Shown here: one piece after another, positions 23,506 to 30,771 of the stretch | Numbering within the stretch: the stretch's first letter is position 1 | How the letters are laid out: each line of letters starts with the position of its first letter | Origin: an uncultured Actinomycetes bacterium | GTDB taxonomy: Bacteria; Actinomycetota; Thermoleophilia; RBG-16-64-13 | NCBI GenBank assembly: GCA_903873715.1 | Contig: CAIQPS010000134.1 | Location: 1-32,890, forward strand | DNA: 32,890 bases | Reading direction: 5' to 3' | Notes under the pieces: generated by a model | What the model was told of the DNA's origin: nothing | The model's database searches: none | What the model saw: only the letters and a program-made list of their open reading frames with translations | Program-made: the position numbers and the translations under genes

Positions 23506-24315
23506 ATGAGCGACGGCAAGGGCGCGAAAGACCTCTCCCAGGACCGCTTCGGCAAGTACGCCGCCAGTTATGTCGCGAGCCCACACCACGCGTCCGGCCC
23601 CGACCTGTGGCGGCTGGTGGAGTTGGCCGGCGAGCATCCCTCGTGGAAAGCCCTGGACATAGCGACCGGCGGCGGACACACCGCCCTGGCGATCGCACCA
23701 CACGTCGCCCACGTCGTCGCCAGCGACATCACCGAGCCCATGCTCGAAGCCGCCCGTGGGTTCATCCTCGGCAAGGGAGCAACCAATGTCGACTTCGCCC
23801 TGGCCGATGCCGAGGCCCTGCCTTTCTCAGACGAGAGCTTCGATCTGGTCACCTGCCGCATCGCGGCGCACCACTTCCCCGAACCGGCCCGCTTCTGTTC
23901 CGAGGTGCTGCGGGTGCTGCGCCCGATGGGCCTGTTCCTGTTCCAGGACCAGGTGACGCCGGAAGACGGGGAGGCCGCGGACTGGATCACCGGCTTCGAG
24001 AAGCGGCGCGACCCCAGCCACCAGTTCGCCCTGTCCGGCGCCGAATGGCTCCGCCTGCTCGGCGCCACCGGCTTCAGCGTGGAGACGGAGGACACCTTCG
24101 AGAAGCGCATCGACCTTCTGAAGTGGGTCTCCGACCAGGAGGGCACCGCCGAAGACCTTGAGGAACTGCGCGACCGCCTACGCCATATCCCGGCTTCAGC
24201 GCGGGATTGGATGCGCCCCACGGGCATCGACACCGGCAAGGCGGAGTTCAGCATCCACCACGTGGTGATCAGCGCCCGCAAGACCGGACTCGGCGACATG
24301 GGCGCCGGCTGCTAG
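23506..24315 (+). CDS. Class I SAM-dependent methyltransferase
   Basis: 269 residues, Methyltransf_11/UbiE-like. The SAM-binding loop is ALDIATGGGHTAL (GxGxG variant), then ASDITEPML (acidic residue for ribose), ADAEALPFSDESFDLV and the post-motif LRVLRPMGLFLFQD. N-terminal DRFGKYAASYVAS is the usual start of UbiE-type enzymes. It lies 13 nt behind the dehydratase subunit and is probably co-transcribed, so it may act on the same pathway; the substrate cannot be read. The stop TAG at 24313-24315 shares the palindrome CTAG with the stop of the opposing gene. Confidence 0.85.
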   Translation: MSDGKGAKDLSQDRFGKYAASYVASPHHASGPDLWRLVELAGEHPSWKALDIATGGGHTALAIAPHVAHVVASDITEPMLEAARGFILGKGATNVDFALADAEALPFSDESFDLVTCRIAAHHFPEPARFCSEVLRVLRPMGLFLFQDQVTPEDGEAADWITGFEKRRDPSHQFALSGAEWLRLLGATGFSVETEDTFEKRIDLLKWVSDQEGTAEDLEELRDRLRHIPASARDWMRPTGIDTGKAEFSIHHVVISARKTGLGDMGAGC

Positions 24316-24875
24316 ACCGTTCCTTCCTCTTCCTTCACGAAGAGCATCTCGCGTCCCCAAGCATCCGCAAGGCAGAACAGCCCGGAATCGTACACATGGT
24401 CGAGCACCTTGGCCTGGTCCATGTGTCCAGGGTCCATGAACAGGCGCCCCGTCGACTTCAACACCCTGCCGATGTCGGAGAGCAGGCCGGCCTTGTCCTT
24501 GACCGAATGGAACGTGTCGAGCAGGAGCACCAGGTCGACCGAACCGGTCGGGATGGCGACCGGATGGGACTGCAGGAGCACGGTGTAGACGTTGTCGAGA
24601 CCCTCGCGGGCCGCCTTTTCGCGCACCGCCTGCAACGCGGCCTTCTCGACGTCCACTGCCACCAGCTTGGAGCCCGGGACGTGCTTGGCGATGGGGATGG
24701 TGACCCGGCCGGGCCCGCAACCCCAGTCCACGATGGTCTCGCCGGGCTGGGGCGCCGCCCGTTCCAACTGCCTGCCGGGCACGCCAAGATGCAGCCTCTC
24801 TTGAACGCGATATTGAAGGAGCATGGCCCGATAGAGCCTGCTCGCCGTGGGTTTCGGCACTGTAAGGTCCCGCAT
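24312..24875 (-). CDS. Class I SAM-dependent methyltransferase, short
   Basis: 187 residues. VDWGCGPGRVTIPIA is the SAM-binding loop, LVAVDVEKAAL the ribose-binding acid, and SVDLVLLLDTFHSV the fourth strand. It lacks an extended C-terminal lid, so it is of a different subfamily from the gene it faces. ATG 24875 has AGGAG 7 nt upstream, which excludes the longer start at 25088. Convergent with the preceding methyltransferase: their stops overlap in CTAG (24312-24315). Substrate unknown. The 215-bp gap to the next gene (24876-25090) has no supported ORF. Confidence 0.82.
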   Translation of the reverse strand: MRDLTVPKPTASRLYRAMLLQYRVQERLHLGVPGRQLERAAPQPGETIVDWGCGPGRVTIPIAKHVPGSKLVAVDVEKAALQAVREKAAREGLDNVYTVLLQSHPVAIPTGSVDLVLLLDTFHSVKDKAGLLSDIGRVLKSTGRLFMDPGHMDQAKVLDHVYDSGLFCLADAWGREMLFVKEEEGTV

Positions 24876-25090
24876 GGTCCGCTCCTGGCCTCGTCCCCCT
24901 CCGGGACTACTGAGAAACGGACCTCCACGTCGCTTCTCGACCAACCCTGGGGCCATCCTACTCGCCTCGAGGGGGTTTCCGCAACGACAGGAATATGGGA
25001 ATCGTGCAAGAATTCGATTAGCAGGCTGCTGAAAAGCCTTACACAACGCACGCATCTGGTGCATTTCTGGGGAAGGAGCACCACCCACAT

Positions 25091-25855
25091 ATGGCCGAGA
25101 CCGAACGCACCCTCGCCGTATTCATCGACTTCGAGAACCTGGCGATCGGCTTCAAGCACCGCCGCGGCGAGTTCGACATCCACAAGATCCTCGAGCGCCT
25201 CGTCGAGAAGGGCAAAGTCATCGTCAAGAAGGCGTACGCCGACTGGGGCGAGTACAAGCAATACACCAAGCCGCTCCACGAGAACGCCATCGAGCTCATC
25301 GAGATCCCACGGCGTTCCATGACCGGCAAGAACTCGGCGGACATCCGCCTGGCTGTCGACGCGATGGACCTGGCGTGGTCCAAGGAACACATCGACACCT
25401 TCGTCATCGTGTCCGGCGACTCCGACTTCTCTCCGCTGGTGTCCAAGCTCAAGGAGAACGGCAAACACGTCATCGGCTTGGGCATGAAGGCGTCCACCTC
25501 GGACCTTCTTGCGGGCAACTGCGACGAGTTCATCTTCTACGAGGACCTCGAGAAGCCGACGGTCATCCCGGCCGCGCCCGGCCCGGCGGCAGTGGAGGTC
25601 GAGCCCGAGAAGAAAGAGGTCTTCGACCTGCTGCTCGAGTCCATCGGAGCCCTCATCCGCGAGAACAAGGACCCCATCTTCGCCTCCATGGTCAAAGACA
25701 CCATGCAGCGCAAGAAGCCGTCGTTCAACGAGTCCGCCTACGGCTACCGCAGCTTCAGCAACGTGCTGCTCGACGCGGAGAAACGGGGCTTCATCAAGCT
25801 CCACCGCGACAAGAAGGCCGGCTGGACGTACGTCGTGGAGGGCTTCGTCGAGTAG
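25091..25855 (+). CDS. NYN-domain (LabA/DUF88) protein with OST-HTH domain
   Basis: 254 residues. The PIN-like NYN domain (residues 1-150) has three acidic sites: FIDFENL, NSADIRLAVDAMDL and SGDSDFSPL, the metal-binding set of these RNase-like domains. A Pro/Glu-rich linker is followed by an OST-HTH/LOTUS-type winged-helix domain (about 175-252, ending SFSNVLLDAEKRGFIKL and WTYVVEGF), which binds RNA in other proteins. Together they point to an RNA-processing or regulatory nuclease in the cytosol. ATG 25091 has AAGGAG about 14 nt upstream, somewhat far, so the start is less certain. Target RNA unknown. Confidence 0.87.
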   Translation: MAETERTLAVFIDFENLAIGFKHRRGEFDIHKILERLVEKGKVIVKKAYADWGEYKQYTKPLHENAIELIEIPRRSMTGKNSADIRLAVDAMDLAWSKEHIDTFVIVSGDSDFSPLVSKLKENGKHVIGLGMKASTSDLLAGNCDEFIFYEDLEKPTVIPAAPGPAAVEVEPEKKEVFDLLLESIGALIRENKDPIFASMVKDTMQRKKPSFNESAYGYRSFSNVLLDAEKRGFIKLHRDKKAGWTYVVEGFVE

Positions 25856-25858
25856 GCG

Positions 25859-25886
25859 TTGCCACCGCTCCTTTTCTGACTAGAAT
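25859..25886 (+). promoter_or_regulatory. Sigma-70-type promoter of the ACT gene
   Basis: TTGCCA (25859-25864), a 16-bp spacer and TAGAAT (25881-25886), each 5 of 6 matches. The transcript would start near 25893 with a leader of about 95 nt. Confidence 0.65.
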
Positions 25887-25904
25887 CAAGTAAGAGCCTG
25901 CTGC

Positions 25905-25959
25905 CCGCCCAAGAGCCTATGCTCGTAACGGGCGGCTCCCTCCGGCGCATCTCTGCGCC
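25905..25959 (+). promoter_or_regulatory. Structured leader of the ACT gene
   Basis: CCGCCC (25905-25910) pairs with GGGCGG (25930-25935) around an inner GAGC-CTAT-GCTC stem (25913-25924); then GGCGCA-TCTC-TGCGCC (25944-25959). Neither is followed by a T-run. It matches no riboswitch family that I can identify. Confidence 0.5.
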
Positions 25960-25986
25960 GTCCTCCAACGGCAGGAAAGGAGCGCA

Positions 25987-26409
25987 ATGGACGCTTTCGT
26001 CGAGAAAGAGGACGTCTGGGCGGCAAGCGTAGAGGAGACCCCAGGGGCGCTCGGCGCGGTGCTGTCCGCTCTCACGGATGCCGGTGTGGACCTCGACTTC
26101 CTCGTCATGCGCCGTGCGCCTGACAAGCCGGGCACTGGAGCACTCTTCGTCACCCCCATCGTCGGCGACCGGGAGATGCGCGCGGCCACGGCCGCCGGGT
26201 TCTCGGTGACGCACAAGCTACACTCCGTCCGGGTGGAGGGCGCGAACGAACCAGGCATCGCGGCCACCCTGGCAAGGGACATCGGAGACGAGGGGATCAA
26301 GATCCGCGGCATGTCGGCGGCCGTATCGGGCAGCAGGTTCGTGGCGCACTTCGGGCTGGACTCGGCCGAGGATCAAACCGCGGTGATCGAACTCCTGTCG
26401 AAGCTCTAG
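25987..26409 (+). CDS. Stand-alone tandem ACT-domain protein
   Basis: 140 residues with two ACT repeats: first VEETPGALGAVLSALTDAGVD (about residues 16-36), second EGANEPGIAATLARDIGDEG (about 83-102). The second half shows the PGxxxxLxxxxxxxGI ligand-binding loop. ACT domains sense amino acids or other small molecules. No catalytic domain is attached, so it should act as a regulator or binding subunit. ATG 25987 is preceded by GGAAAGGAG. Likely transcribed alone from the promoter at 25859, with a hairpin-rich leader. Ligand unknown. Confidence 0.82.
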   Translation: MDAFVEKEDVWAASVEETPGALGAVLSALTDAGVDLDFLVMRRAPDKPGTGALFVTPIVGDREMRAATAAGFSVTHKLHSVRVEGANEPGIAATLARDIGDEGIKIRGMSAAVSGSRFVAHFGLDSAEDQTAVIELLSKL

Positions 26410-26412
26410 AAG

Positions 26413-26433
26413 GCCGGCCGCGAGCGGCGGCCC
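26413..26433. terminator. Short GC dyad between convergent genes
   Basis: Overlapping GC inverted repeats around CCGCGAGCGG lie in the 33-bp gap between the ACT and Tag-like genes. It is placed as a terminator would be, but no T-run is seen. Confidence 0.25.
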
Positions 26434-26442
26434 TCGAGCCGA

Positions 26443-26892
26443 CTAGCGACTCTGTCCGTGATGCCCGTGCCCCTCCCAGTCGGGCACGGTCTCTCCCACC
26501 ATGGCCAGGAAGTAATACGCCGTCGAGTCGCCCATGAAGGCGAAGTCGCGCTTCAAGGCGCCGACCGCGCCCTCGTAACTCCCCTGCGCCCGCAGGTACC
26601 TGTCGAACCCGCCGTGCTCCCTGTCCAACTTGGCGATCGTGGCCGCGTTGTCGATGATGGCGCGGATCTTCCGGCGGTTCCGCACAACCCGGTGGTCGTT
26701 CATGAGCCGCTCCACATCGTCGCCCGTCATGGCCGTCACCTTGTCGATGTCGAAACCGAGGAAGGCGTCACGGATGCCGCCCCACTTGGCCTCCACCACC
26801 TTCCAGTTGATCCCGGTGGTCATGATGATCATGCTCATGGCCTCGAGATAGCCCGAGACCGATGACGGCTTCTCGAACGGCGGACCGTGCAT
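26443..26892 (-). CDS. DNA-3-methyladenine glycosylase I-like protein (Tag family), short
   Basis: 149 residues. GINWKVVEAKWGGIRDAFLGFDIDKVTAMTGDDVERLMND then VRNRRKIRAIIDNA correspond to the helical core of Tag, which removes N3-methyladenine from DNA; FAFMGDSTAYYFLAMVGE is the conserved later segment. It is about 40 residues shorter than typical Tag (about 190), lacks the N-terminal Cys-Trp metal segment, and ends in HGHH. ATG 26892 has GGGAGGG 6 nt upstream. Activity is uncertain because zinc ligands are missing or displaced. The homology is clear. Confidence 0.78.
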   Translation of the reverse strand: MHGPPFEKPSSVSGYLEAMSMIIMTTGINWKVVEAKWGGIRDAFLGFDIDKVTAMTGDDVERLMNDHRVVRNRRKIRAIIDNAATIAKLDREHGGFDRYLRAQGSYEGAVGALKRDFAFMGDSTAYYFLAMVGETVPDWEGHGHHGQSR

Positions 26893-26985
26893 CCACACCC
26901 TCCCTCGCTGGACCGGAAGAGAACGGGGCCAGATTACCCCATCGAGGCGCTGGTCATGCACCGGGTTCGGCGGGGCAGGCGAACG

Positions 26986-27019
26986 AAAAAGCCCCGCCCC
27001 CGAGACTCGGGGGCGGGGC
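26986..27019 (-). terminator. Strong intrinsic terminator after the CoA-transferase genes
   Basis: GCCCCGCCCCCGAG pairs with CTCGGGGGCGGGGC (26991-27019) around a 1-nt centre, followed on the minus strand by TTTTT (26986-26990). It ends the transcript from the 27068-28864 pair, before the Tag-like gene. Confidence 0.9.
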
Positions 27020-27067
27020 CAGGACTTCAGCACAACGGTGCGGCGGCGTCGCCGCCGGCCGGCGGTG

Positions 27068-27838
27068 CTACCGCCCGATGACCACTTTCAGCGGGTCGAC
27101 CTCGTCGCGCAGGATGCGCAGCTCTTCCGCGGTCGGCGCTTCGGTGCGGCCGATCACGTCCGGGATGATGAGCTCGAAGCCGGTGTTCTCTTTCACCTGC
27201 TCGATCTCGACACCCGGGTTGAGCGAGACCACCATCATGGCCTTGGACTCGGGATGGAACTTCATGACCGCCAGGTCCGTGATGATCATGTAGGGGCCGC
27301 CCTCGGGCAGACCGGCCTCTTCGCGGGCGTTGCCGCCGGTGAGGAAGCCCGGGGAGGTGATGTAGTCGCACTTCTCGACGAAGCGGTCCTTGCTGTGGAC
27401 GGTCATGATCATCGTCCGCCAGCAGAGGGAGGCGAAGTCGTTGGCGCCGCCCGAGCCCGGGAACCGGACCTTCGGATGGCTGTAGTCACTGCCGACCATC
27501 GTCGAGTTGATGTTGCCGTACTTGTCGATCTGCGCGCCGCCGAGGAAGGCGTAGTCCACCATGCCGCGGGCGCAGGTGGTCATCATCTCGGACATGCCGG
27601 CAGCCATGATGGCCTTGTAGAAGGTCCGGGAGTCGCCCACGGAGATGGGCATGGACGGCAGCATCGGGGCCACGCCGCCGGCCTCGAACAGGATCACGAG
27701 GTTGGGCGAGCAGGTCTTCTGCGAGAGCATCGCGGCGGCACAGGGAGCGCCGGTGCCGACGGCCACGGTCTTCCCGTCTTCCAGGTTCCGCGCGGCCACG
27801 CAGATCATGAGTTCCATAGTGTTGTATTCAGGCGCCAT
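27068..27838 (-). CDS. CoA-transferase subunit B (glutaconate CoA-transferase type)
   Basis: 256 residues, a family I CoA-transferase beta-type subunit close in size to GctB (about 266). The likely catalytic Glu is E52 in VILFEAGGVAP, at the place of GctB Glu54. AFLGGAQIDKYGNINS and FPGSGGANDFAS are strongly conserved in this group. It shuttles CoA between acids, for example acetyl-CoA and a dicarboxylic acid; IpdB of steroid degradation is an alternative relative. ATG 27838 has GGAG-GAGAG upstream. It is 42 bp downstream of subunit A and ends at the intrinsic terminator. Confidence 0.88.
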   Translation of the reverse strand: MAPEYNTMELMICVAARNLEDGKTVAVGTGAPCAAAMLSQKTCSPNLVILFEAGGVAPMLPSMPISVGDSRTFYKAIMAAGMSEMMTTCARGMVDYAFLGGAQIDKYGNINSTMVGSDYSHPKVRFPGSGGANDFASLCWRTMIMTVHSKDRFVEKCDYITSPGFLTGGNAREEAGLPEGGPYMIITDLAVMKFHPESKAMMVVSLNPGVEIEQVKENTGFELIIPDVIGRTEAPTAEELRILRDEVDPLKVVIGR

Positions 27839-27880
27839 ATCTCTCCAGCTCCTTAGCTAGTCTGAGTCAATCGTCAGCGG

Positions 27881-28864
27881 CTAGGCTTCGACCACGTTCT
27901 CGAGCTTCTGGAGTTCCTCCATGCGCTTGAGACCGCCGCATTTCTCGAGGTATTCCTCGAAGTTCGCGGAGCTGTAGATGTAGTGATCGAGGAACTTGGC
28001 GAAGGCTTCCGGGTCCTTCTCGACCTTGAGCCACTCGGCGAGGTGCGCTTCATCCGAGAAGTAGCAGTACGCCATGTTGCCCGGGTAGCTGCCGTACGGA
28101 GCTTCCACGACCGCGTCCACCATGTAGTACGGGATGGCGGTGATGGTGGGATTCTCGCGGATGATCGAGTTGCTCACGATCTTCTCGGCGGAGATGATGA
28201 GGTGCTTGGCCGCACGGGCCAGTTCCAGGTCGGCCACAGAGATGCCCTTGATGACACAGTTGCCGTACATGTCGGCTTCGTGCACGTGGATGGCCACGAC
28301 ATCAGGCCAGCACGCCGGGACGGCAGCGTACTTCTTGCCGGTGAACGGGCACTCGATGACCTTGGCGGCCGACATCTTGAAGGTGTCGGTGCCGAGGATG
28401 CTGCGGACGATCCCGAAGGAGACGCCCTCGGCGGCGGCTTTGAGGCGGACGTCGAGCGCGTAGTTGCTCCACTCGGTCAGCTTGAGTTTGCCGGCCTGCA
28501 CGTACTTGCGGGCGTTCGGCGAGAGGCCGCGGGCTTCGAGGCCTACGATGTAGGCGGCGTCGCAGCGGTCGATGCACTCGCCGGCGACCAGCAACTGGAA
28601 GTCGTGAGTGGAGGTGTGGCCGAGGAACCCGAGGTTCTTCTTCCTCTGGCGGATGATCTCGTGGATGATCATGCTGGGGATCCGGTTGGCGCCGAATCCG
28701 CCTGCCGCGAAGTAGTCCCCGTCGTGGACGAACTTCTCGACGGCTTCCTTCTCGGTCATCCGTTTGTCGACCATGGCCCGGGACTTCTGGCGGAAGAACT
28801 CGCGGGCCTTGTCCGGATCCGGATCCGTGAAGATCGGGTTGATACCCTGGTCTAGCACTTCCAT
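27881..28864 (-). CDS. CoA-transferase subunit A (glutaconate CoA-transferase type)
   Basis: 327 residues, close to GctA (about 320). FVHDGDYFAAGGFGANRIP contains the CoA-binding loop of the family, followed by LGFLGHTSTHDFQLLV and DVVAIHVHEADMYGNCVIKG. Forms a heteromer with the next gene's product. ATG 28864 has GGAGAGG 4 nt upstream, which excludes the upstream frame to 28993. Together with the dehydratase-family genes at 21183-23492 it recalls the hydroxyglutarate route of glutamate fermentation (Gct plus Hgd), but the two loci are several kb apart, so the link is inferred. Confidence 0.88.
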   Translation of the reverse strand: MEVLDQGINPIFTDPDPDKAREFFRQKSRAMVDKRMTEKEAVEKFVHDGDYFAAGGFGANRIPSMIIHEIIRQRKKNLGFLGHTSTHDFQLLVAGECIDRCDAAYIVGLEARGLSPNARKYVQAGKLKLTEWSNYALDVRLKAAAEGVSFGIVRSILGTDTFKMSAAKVIECPFTGKKYAAVPACWPDVVAIHVHEADMYGNCVIKGISVADLELARAAKHLIISAEKIVSNSIIRENPTITAIPYYMVDAVVEAPYGSYPGNMAYCYFSDEAHLAEWLKVEKDPEAFAKFLDHYIYSSANFEEYLEKCGGLKRMEELQKLENVVEA

Positions 28865-28904
28865 ATCCTCTCCTTGGTGTTCCAAAGGGTGGCGAACACA
28901 ACCT

Positions 28905-28920
28905 GGTCTCTCGCGAGACC
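28905..28920. other. 16-bp dyad in the CoA-transferase leader
   Basis: GGTCTC-TCGC-GAGACC, 6-bp perfect arms with the core palindrome TCTCGCGAGA, 40 nt before the ATG of subunit A. It could be an operator or an mRNA hairpin. The 296-bp region 28865-29160 otherwise has no ORF or clear promoter that I can support. Confidence 0.4.
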
Positions 28921-29160
28921 GTTTCGTCGCGACCGCGATCGCCCCCAAACGAGCACATGCCGCAGGACCGGGCACTACACTGGTCCGTCGCACGACGACC
29001 GTAAGGGCCCAACCAAATTGTGAAGGCTATCACGAAGAGTGACCAGTCGGAAGCCGTGGCAACGGCCCATCCGAGGCCCACAATCCCGATAGGCGGCGTT
29101 TGGTTCCGCTCAGCGGGCCACGTGCTCCACCTGCCGGGATGGGAGCGCCGAGAGCCTTGC

Positions 29161-29913
29161 CTACCGGCCGGAGCGCAGCGCCTCGGCCAGCCCCCCGGGA
29201 AGTCCCGCGGCGATCATCGCCGAGCACACCGCTTCGACGTCGTATGCCACCCGCACCGCCTCGGCGCTCAAGCCGGCCGCCGCGCCGGCGGCGGTCTCAG
29301 GCCCGGTCCCTCCGACCTCCCGCAGCACCGTGTACATCGCCCGCGAGTCGCCGTCCTTGGGACGCCCGACCGACCCCGCGGCCACGAACAACACTCCCCC
29401 ATACGGGCGAGCCCACTGCTCGTGGGTGTGGCCGAAGGCCAGCGCCTGGTCCATCGCCTCGGCCGCCAGACGGAGGAACGTCGCCTCTTCACGGTCGCGC
29501 AGCAGGTACTCGTTGATGCGCCGGGGACTGCCGTGCACCAGGTGGACAGACGCGCCGCCCGCGGAGACGTGCCGGTCGCGAGGCAGGGAGCGCAGGAACG
29601 CCTTCCTCTCGGGTGTCACCTCTGCGGCCGTGAAGGCGTACGAGGCGGCCCCCATCCGCTCGGCCTCGGGCGTCGCGTAGAAGCAACCGCAGTCGCCGGT
29701 GTCGCGGCCGATGCCGTCGTCATAGTTGCCCAGGACCACGGGGATTCCCGCGTCGCGGATGATGTCTATCACGCCGTTGGGGTCCGGGCCGTAGCCCACC
29801 AGGTCGCCCAAGCAGTAGGTCTGACCGATGCCCCGGAGGGCTATGTCGGCCAGCACCGCTTCCAGAGCGAGCCGGTTTCCGTGGATGTCCGAGATGAGGG
29901 CGCAGGAGGCCAT
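29161..29913 (-). CDS. Calcineurin-like metallophosphoesterase
   Basis: 250 residues. The dinuclear-metal motifs are in order: SDIHGN (DxH), LGDLVGYGP (GDxxxxG), LGNYDD (GNxD with Tyr for His), HLVHGSPR and AFGHTHEQW (GHxH). It belongs to the YfcE/MJ0936-like phosphodiesterases or protein phosphatases; the substrate is unknown. ATG 29913 lies 4 nt beyond the arsM stop, so it is the third gene of the acr3-arsM unit, an uncommon member of arsenic operons. An Ala/Gly-rich stretch (ETAAGAAAGLSAEA) lies near the C-terminus. Confidence 0.87.
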   Translation of the reverse strand: MASCALISDIHGNRLALEAVLADIALRGIGQTYCLGDLVGYGPDPNGVIDIIRDAGIPVVLGNYDDGIGRDTGDCGCFYATPEAERMGAASYAFTAAEVTPERKAFLRSLPRDRHVSAGGASVHLVHGSPRRINEYLLRDREEATFLRLAAEAMDQALAFGHTHEQWARPYGGVLFVAAGSVGRPKDGDSRAMYTVLREVGGTGPETAAGAAAGLSAEAVRVAYDVEAVCSAMIAAGLPGGLAEALRSGR

Positions 29914-29917
29914 CCGG

Positions 29918-30766
29918 CTACGGCTTCACCGCCGTGATGGACGACGAGAGCACGTATTCCTCGAGCTTGGTCCAGGGTTTCCAGTCGCGGATGAATTCCT
30001 TGCTCTCGTCCTTGGGGCTGATCGAGATGTCCGTGAACCCGGCCTCGCCCAGCAGGCTCTCCAGTTCCGGCACCGACGAGGCCCCGGCCACGCAACTGCA
30101 GACCAGGTCCATGTCCTTCAGCCAGTCGGCCGGGAACGGAGCCACCCGGACGACGTCGCTCACGGCTATCCGGCCGCCCGGCTTGAGCACCCGGAACGCC
30201 TCGCGGAACACCGCCGGTTTGTCCGGAGACAGGTTGATCACGCAGTTGGAGATGATCACGTCGACGGCGTTGTCTGCCACCGGAAGGTGTTCGATCTCAC
30301 CCAGCCGGAAGTCCACGTTGTTCTTGCCCGACGACCGGGCGAGCTCACGGGACCGGGCGACCATCTCCGGGGTCATGTCCACGCCGATGGCCATCCCGGT
30401 CGGACCGATGGCCCGGGCCGCCAGGAAGCAGTCGAACCCTGCGCCCGACCCCAGGTCGAGCACCACTTCTCCGGCTTTGAGCGCGGCGATGGCCTGCGGG
30501 TTGCCGCAGCCCAGACCCAGGTTGGCGCCTTCCGGCGCTTCGGCCAACTCCTCCACGCTGTACCCGAGCTGACGAGAGATCTCGTCCTGGTCGGCCGCCG
30601 CCTGGGGCGCCGCCGTGCCGCAGCAACTCGATGTCTGCGCGGTCGCGGCCGGAGCGGCCGTCTCCCCACAACACGAGCCGCCGCCCGGGATGCCGTTCTC
30701 CACGATGCCCGCGTACCGGTCGCGCACCGCTTTACGTACCTGATCCTGCTCCTGGCTCTGAGCCAT
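29918..30766 (-). CDS. arsM: Arsenite S-adenosylmethionine methyltransferase
   Basis: 282 residues. SAM loop VLDLGSGAGFDCF; the three arsenic-binding Cys are in LGLGCGNPQ, ISNCVINL and CSCVAGASS, matching Cys72, Cys174 and Cys224 of characterised ArsM. It methylates As(III) to methyl and dimethyl species. The N-terminus carries two extra vicinal Cys pairs (GSCCGE and SSCCGT) in an Ala-rich region, common in some ArsM proteins and perhaps As-loading. ATG 30766 has GGAG 8 nt upstream; the GTG at 30775, which overlaps the acr3 TGA, is an alternative. It sits between acr3 and a metallophosphoesterase. Confidence 0.93.
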   Translation of the reverse strand: MAQSQEQDQVRKAVRDRYAGIVENGIPGGGSCCGETAAPAATAQTSSCCGTAAPQAAADQDEISRQLGYSVEELAEAPEGANLGLGCGNPQAIAALKAGEVVLDLGSGAGFDCFLAARAIGPTGMAIGVDMTPEMVARSRELARSSGKNNVDFRLGEIEHLPVADNAVDVIISNCVINLSPDKPAVFREAFRVLKPGGRIAVSDVVRVAPFPADWLKDMDLVCSCVAGASSVPELESLLGEAGFTDISISPKDESKEFIRDWKPWTKLEEYVLSSSITAVKP

Positions 30767-30771
30767 CCTGC

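Noticed and set aside
25016-25045. Insertion-sequence end (AGGCTGCTGAAAAGCC)
   Set aside because: It resembles the ends of some IS elements from memory, but no matching inverted repeat, transposase or target duplication is near.
28302-29081. 259-residue minus-strand ORF over the CoA-transferase start
   Set aside because: It is out of frame with subunit A and lacks a family; its hydrophobic N-terminus is from the intergenic region by chance.
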